From contig NZ_JAIOSW010000300.1 of the NCBI RefSeq assembly GCF_021107415.1, forward strand, positions 1 through 17,322: a DNA stretch of 17,322 bases. The letters are read 5' to 3'. Positions within the stretch are counted from its first letter, which is position 1; every line of letters begins with the position of its first letter. Positions 14,423 to 17,322 of the stretch are shown piece by piece. The translations under genes were made by a program, and so were the position numbers. The notes under the pieces are model-generated. The model made no database searches. It saw nothing but the letters and a program-made list of their open reading frames with translations, and was not told where the DNA came from. This DNA is from Desulfobacula sp. (GTDB taxonomy: Bacteria; Desulfobacterota; Desulfobacteria; Desulfobacterales; Desulfobacteraceae).

Positions 14423-15913
14423 ATGATTAATGACTTACACAAAAACAAAGAAAAACAACAATGGCTCTCTTATGCCTGGCTATTCCTAGGAGCTATTTTA
14501 ATGTATTTTTCAAATTGGACTTGGGTATTACCTGCTGCTACATGGATATTTTCAGTATTTTTGATCCGTTTTTCACGTACTCAGAAAGTTGGTTTCGGTT
14601 TGCTTATTCTCTGTTTGGTCAGCATTATTGTTGGTATCATTTCAATGTGGAGATTGCTGTCAATAGATGCAATACCACCTTCATTTCGAGTTGTTTCCGG
14701 TTTGGCCGTCGGCATAGTTTTCTTTATTCCCTTTTTGGCAGACCGTGTTATCGCACCCAAAATGTCAGGACTTATAGCAACATTGGTCTTTCCTTGTAGC
14801 TGGGTGGCCCTGGAGTATGTCAAGGCATTAGGTAACGGGAGCTGGGGCGCTCTTGCATATACGCAATATGGCAACTTACCGCTGATGCAGTTATCTTCAA
14901 TTACAGGAATCTGGGGTCTGTCTTTTTTAATCACATGGTTTGCATCAATTGTAAATTTTGCATGGGAGCAACAATTTGCTTGGTGTAAGATTCGTAAAAT
15001 TACCATTTTTTACGGCTTAATTCTTTTCTTTGTTTTTTTGTATGGGTATGGCTGTCTTGCTACCTCGGAAGAACCAACAGATAAAGTATGCATAGCAGCT
15101 GTGACAAATCCGCAAGATTTTGCTTCAAGGTTTTATGGGCCTGATTGGACAGACAGAACATTAGCTTATAAAAACATGCAGAAGGATCTTAATTACTTTT
15201 TTAAAGCAAGTTCAAAAGCCGCCCACGCAGGTGCCCAAATTGTGTTTTGGCAGGAATATGCTGTTTGTGTGATGGAGGAAAATGAAAAAGAATTTATTGC
15301 TCAAGCAAAAAAAATTGCCAAGGAAGAGCAAATTTATCTTGCTATGGCAATAGGGTTGTTCCCTTTAAATTTTCCTGAACAGCCATGGAAAAACAAACTC
15401 ATATGGATCGATCGGAGCGGAAAAACAATCAATGAATATTTAAAATTAAAACCGGCACCGCCTTTGGAGCCAATTGTCCCAGGCGAAGGTGGAATTCCAA
15501 TTATGGATACAGTATACTGCAAAATCGCATCTGCAATATGCACTGAACAGGATTATCCCAGCTTAATCCGGCAGGCAAGCACGGCAGATGCCCAAATTTT
15601 AGTAATTCCAGCACAGGCTTGGCGTGCGGTAGACCCGTTACATACACATATGGGAATTTACAGAGCAATTGAAAACGGACTCTCCTTGATTAAGGGTACT
15701 GGAGGAGGTTTGTCTATTGCAGTTGACCCTTATGGGCGAGTAATAAACTCATCTGATTATTCAAAATTTTCTGAAAATCAAATGATATCTTGCCTATCAA
15801 CCAAGGGTATTGTAACTATTTACTCTCGAATTGGAGACGCCTTTGCATGGCTATGCATTTTAGGTTTTGTCACTATTAGCGCATGGGGCTACTTTATTAA
15901 ACAAAGGCAATAG
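14423..15913 (+). CDS. Apolipoprotein N-acyltransferase-like membrane nitrilase
   Basis: This 496-residue protein has five or six hydrophobic segments in its N-terminal 210 residues and a carbon-nitrogen hydrolase domain (about 220-460), ending in one more membrane helix (473-491). That is the layout of Lnt, which N-acylates lipoproteins in the inner membrane with its catalytic domain in the periplasm. The nitrilase triad is readable as Glu278 (FWQEYA), Lys341 (EYLKLKPAPP) and Cys373 (AICTEQDYP); Lnt normally has C-Y-E where this has C-T-E. Glu349 matches the additional Lnt Glu. Sequence drift and MarR control suggest a paralogue rather than the housekeeping enzyme. The ATG at 14423 has AGGGTGG upstream; a GTG at 14414 lies within that site. 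The substrate is unknown. Confidence 0.85.
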   Translation: MINDLHKNKEKQQWLSYAWLFLGAILMYFSNWTWVLPAATWIFSVFLIRFSRTQKVGFGLLILCLVSIIVGIISMWRLLSIDAIPPSFRVVSGLAVGIVFFIPFLADRVIAPKMSGLIATLVFPCSWVALEYVKALGNGSWGALAYTQYGNLPLMQLSSITGIWGLSFLITWFASIVNFAWEQQFAWCKIRKITIFYGLILFFVFLYGYGCLATSEEPTDKVCIAAVTNPQDFASRFYGPDWTDRTLAYKNMQKDLNYFFKASSKAAHAGAQIVFWQEYAVCVMEENEKEFIAQAKKIAKEEQIYLAMAIGLFPLNFPEQPWKNKLIWIDRSGKTINEYLKLKPAPPLEPIVPGEGGIPIMDTVYCKIASAICTEQDYPSLIRQASTADAQILVIPAQAWRAVDPLHTHMGIYRAIENGLSLIKGTGGGLSIAVDPYGRVINSSDYSKFSENQMISCLSTKGIVTIYSRIGDAFAWLCILGFVTISAWGYFIKQRQ

Positions 15914-16037
15914 TAAAATAAAAACGAAAAAATATAACAAAAAAATCCACCCGATCTGCTCACACGCGCGATATCTGGATATTATGTTGGCAGAATTTTT
16001 TTATAGAGAATTATCCCAATTAATTATCGTTCTAAGA

Positions 16038-16253
16038 TTAGAATCCGCTTCCATCTGGTATACCATCACCTGAATTCGGTGCAGGTCCGGGGGCAGTCTC
16101 ATTGTTGCCATTGGGACCATTCTGGGTATCCATTCCGCTCCCGTCACTGATTCCGTCTCCTGAGTTTGGTGCGGGTCCATCGCCGGCGATACCGGGAATA
16201 GTGCCAAATCCCAAAACAAAGACTATTGTCAATAAAGCGATTACTTTTTTCAT
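16038..16253 (-). CDS. Small secreted peptide with two Gly/Asp/Asn-rich repeats
   Basis: A 71-residue protein. Residues 1-23 form a classical signal peptide (MKKVIALLTIVFVLGFGTI, then PGIAG), so the mature product is about 47 residues and exported. It contains two nearly identical 15-residue repeats exactly 30 residues apart: GPAPNSGDGISDGSG (26-40) and GPAPNSGDGIPDGSG (56-70). The GDGI(S/P)DG core is reminiscent of the DGDGIPD calcium-binding loops of thrombospondin type 3 repeats and dockerins, although the full Asp spacing is missing. No Cys is present. The ribosome binding site AAGGAGAT at ideal spacing argues that it is really expressed. It has no operon partner. Similar small repeat peptides may occur in related anaerobes, but I cannot name a function. 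Confidence 0.8.
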   Translation of the reverse strand: MKKVIALLTIVFVLGFGTIPGIAGDGPAPNSGDGISDGSGMDTQNGPNGNNETAPGPAPNSGDGIPDGSGF

Positions 16254-16566
16254 TTTGATCTCCTTTTCTTAGTTGTTATTACCATGGCTGTAGTTGCTGA
16301 CCAGCCAATGCCCATAAAATCTTTGAATTTTAAAAATAAATTATTTTTCAGTCCCACCGCTGTTTCCTTTGCGTCTCTCTCATTTCTATATACGGCCGGG
16401 GGATGATTTGGTCACAAAAAAATAGAAAAAATATACTTGAAATTATTAGTGATAAAAAATATTAATAGAAATCAAATTGTACAATGGAAATAAACAAGGT
16501 ATCCAGCAACAGAATTCTGTGGATGCTGCTGTAGATTCTGGTGTTCGGTTTATTGGAGGAAAATAT
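16254..16566. other. Intergenic region between the secreted peptide and the DUF3786 gene
   Basis: This 313-base stretch holds the divergent control regions of the two flanking genes. A candidate plus-strand promoter is TTGAAA (16437-16442), 17-base spacer, TATTAA (16460-16465), which would give a leader of about 95 bases. No riboswitch, tRNA or clear operator is recognisable. The frame of the DUF3786 gene runs open from 16477, but that extension is low-complexity and precedes a strong ribosome binding site, so I treat it as untranslated leader. Confidence 0.5.
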
Positions 16567-17187
16567 ATGGAAGGCGAAGAAACCATTTTTGAAAAAAATT
16601 ATGAAAAATATCTTGTGCAACTCAAAAAAATATCTTTTAAATCCATAGCTTCAACTATCGGCGGGAAGGTAGAAGACAATGCAATTGAAATACCTTTATT
16701 AGGGAAAAACTACTCTATTTCTTTTAGTGGAATTACTGATCCGTCAGGTAATAAGCCAGCTTATGATATTTGTGTTGTTCTAAGCAAGTATCTCTTGCTA
16801 TGCCCGGATACAACTCCAAAAGAAGATGAATGGATATCTTTCAGAGATTTTAAAAATTCAGGTCCCTTAACAAATTATTTTAATAATGATGTTGAGCGTT
16901 CCATAGCCTCATATTTTAAAAGAAACCTTGATGGCTTAAAAAAATCGGGCAGATCAATATCGGGCTATCACCCAAACCTTGATGTTAATTATGATTTTGC
17001 CATGCAGTTCGATACACTTCCGAGGATTCCTGTTATTTTGCTATTTAACGATGCGGATGAAGAATTTTCAGCAAAATGTTTTGTGTTGTTTGAACGTCGA
17101 GCTGAAAAATATTTGGATGCGGAATGCATTGCCATGCTTGGATGGCAACTTTTTAATCATCTAAGGAAAGCTGACAAAATGCGGTGA
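16567..17187 (+). CDS. DUF3786-family protein
   Basis: The protein (206 residues) matches the DUF3786 pattern: an N-terminal EKNYEKYLVQLKKISFKSIA, a middle WISFRDFKNSGPL and a conserved C-terminal block with FDTLPRIPVILLFNDADEEF, CFVLFERRAEKYLDAECIAM and GWQL. It has no signal peptide or membrane helix and is presumably cytoplasmic. The family is found mainly in anaerobes and some members are adjacent to corrinoid or Fe-S genes, but no reaction is assigned. Cys and Asp residues in the C-terminal block might bind a cofactor. The ATG at 16567 is chosen because GGAGG lies a few bases upstream; the open frame upstream to 16477 has no such signal. It appears monocistronic. Confidence 0.88.
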   Translation: MEGEETIFEKNYEKYLVQLKKISFKSIASTIGGKVEDNAIEIPLLGKNYSISFSGITDPSGNKPAYDICVVLSKYLLLCPDTTPKEDEWISFRDFKNSGPLTNYFNNDVERSIASYFKRNLDGLKKSGRSISGYHPNLDVNYDFAMQFDTLPRIPVILLFNDADEEFSAKCFVLFERRAEKYLDAECIAMLGWQLFNHLRKADKMR

Positions 17188-17214
17188 TAACACTCTAAAA
17201 AACAATACGATTTC

Positions 17215-17322
17215 ATGAAGATGAACGGGCTCGGTTTGAATAAGAATAAATTAAAAATGCTTATTAAGGGATATTCGGTCGTGGTGGAGATTATAAGCAT
17301 AGAAGCTCTCTTTTTTAAAAAC
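17215..17322 (+). CDS. Possible start of an unrecognised gene running off the window
   Basis: A frame starting at ATG 17215 (or 17221) stays open for 36 codons to the last base: MKMNGLGLNKNKLKMLIKGY, then a mixed hydrophobic stretch. There is no clear ribosome binding site and the length is too short for composition to be informative. It could be a gene start or a chance open frame. Confidence 0.25.
   Translation, partial: MKMNGLGLNKNKLKMLIKGYSVVVEIISIEALFFKN

Noticed and set aside
16030..16043. TTCTAA-GA-TTAGAA palindrome at the end of the secreted-peptide gene.
   Set aside because: A two-base loop and all-AT stem make a terminator unlikely, and a dyad of this size is expected by chance in AT-rich DNA.
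16291..16410. Minus-strand leader of the secreted peptide with GACGCAAAGGAAAC and GGTGGGAC, faintly like a GEMM (cyclic dinucleotide) riboswitch.
   Set aside because: The conserved GGGACGCAAAGCC block and the tetraloop-receptor parts are absent, so this is too degenerate to call.

Overview
This AT-rich window looks like chromosome from a strictly anaerobic, probably sulfate-reducing bacterium of the Desulfobacterota (Desulfobacterales-like). The indications are an oxygen-sensitive class III ribonucleotide reductase with its radical-SAM activase, several regulators and proteins rich in Fe-S cysteine motifs, a YkgJ-type cysteine-cluster protein, a DUF3786 protein and an orphan small membrane protein of a style common in that group. 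No rRNA, tRNA, CRISPR array or intact transposase is visible. Species-level assignment is not possible from the window.

Left part (1-2458): the last 27 codons of a protein ending in a response-regulator receiver domain, a 27-bp palindrome that may be its terminator, a decayed hipA toxin gene with an internal deletion, a shikimate-kinase-like P-loop kinase with altered substrate residues, and a one-component regulator (excisionase-type HTH plus periplasmic-binding-like domain). Middle left (2428-6534, minus strand): a compact operon nrdD-nrdG-alr with a promoter whose spacer carries a palindrome; nrdG contains a perfect 13-bp stem-loop inside its coding region.

Middle (6586-8973): a small membrane protein, a CoA-pyrophosphatase-like Nudix hydrolase, a YkgJ-family protein, a bidirectional stem-loop terminator and a nudC gene (NADH pyrophosphatase) broken by one base in an A8 tract. 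Then comes an unrecognised membrane protein (9220-10401) and a divergent pair: a LuxR-type regulator with a built-in 4Fe-4S domain facing a winged-helix/ferredoxin protein.

Right part (12506-17322): a GC-rich compound palindromic element (REP/MITE-like), a Fic AMP-transferase-type gene with its own wHTH domain preceded by nested palindromes, a MarR regulator followed by a membrane apolipoprotein-N-acyltransferase-like nitrilase that share a near-identical operator sequence, a tiny secreted peptide with two 15-residue repeats, and a DUF3786 protein. The three clearest regulatory stories are the MarR/nitrilase operator pair, the Fic gene with its upstream nested palindromes, and the Fe-S regulator pair. 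Each is inferred from sequence and is untested.
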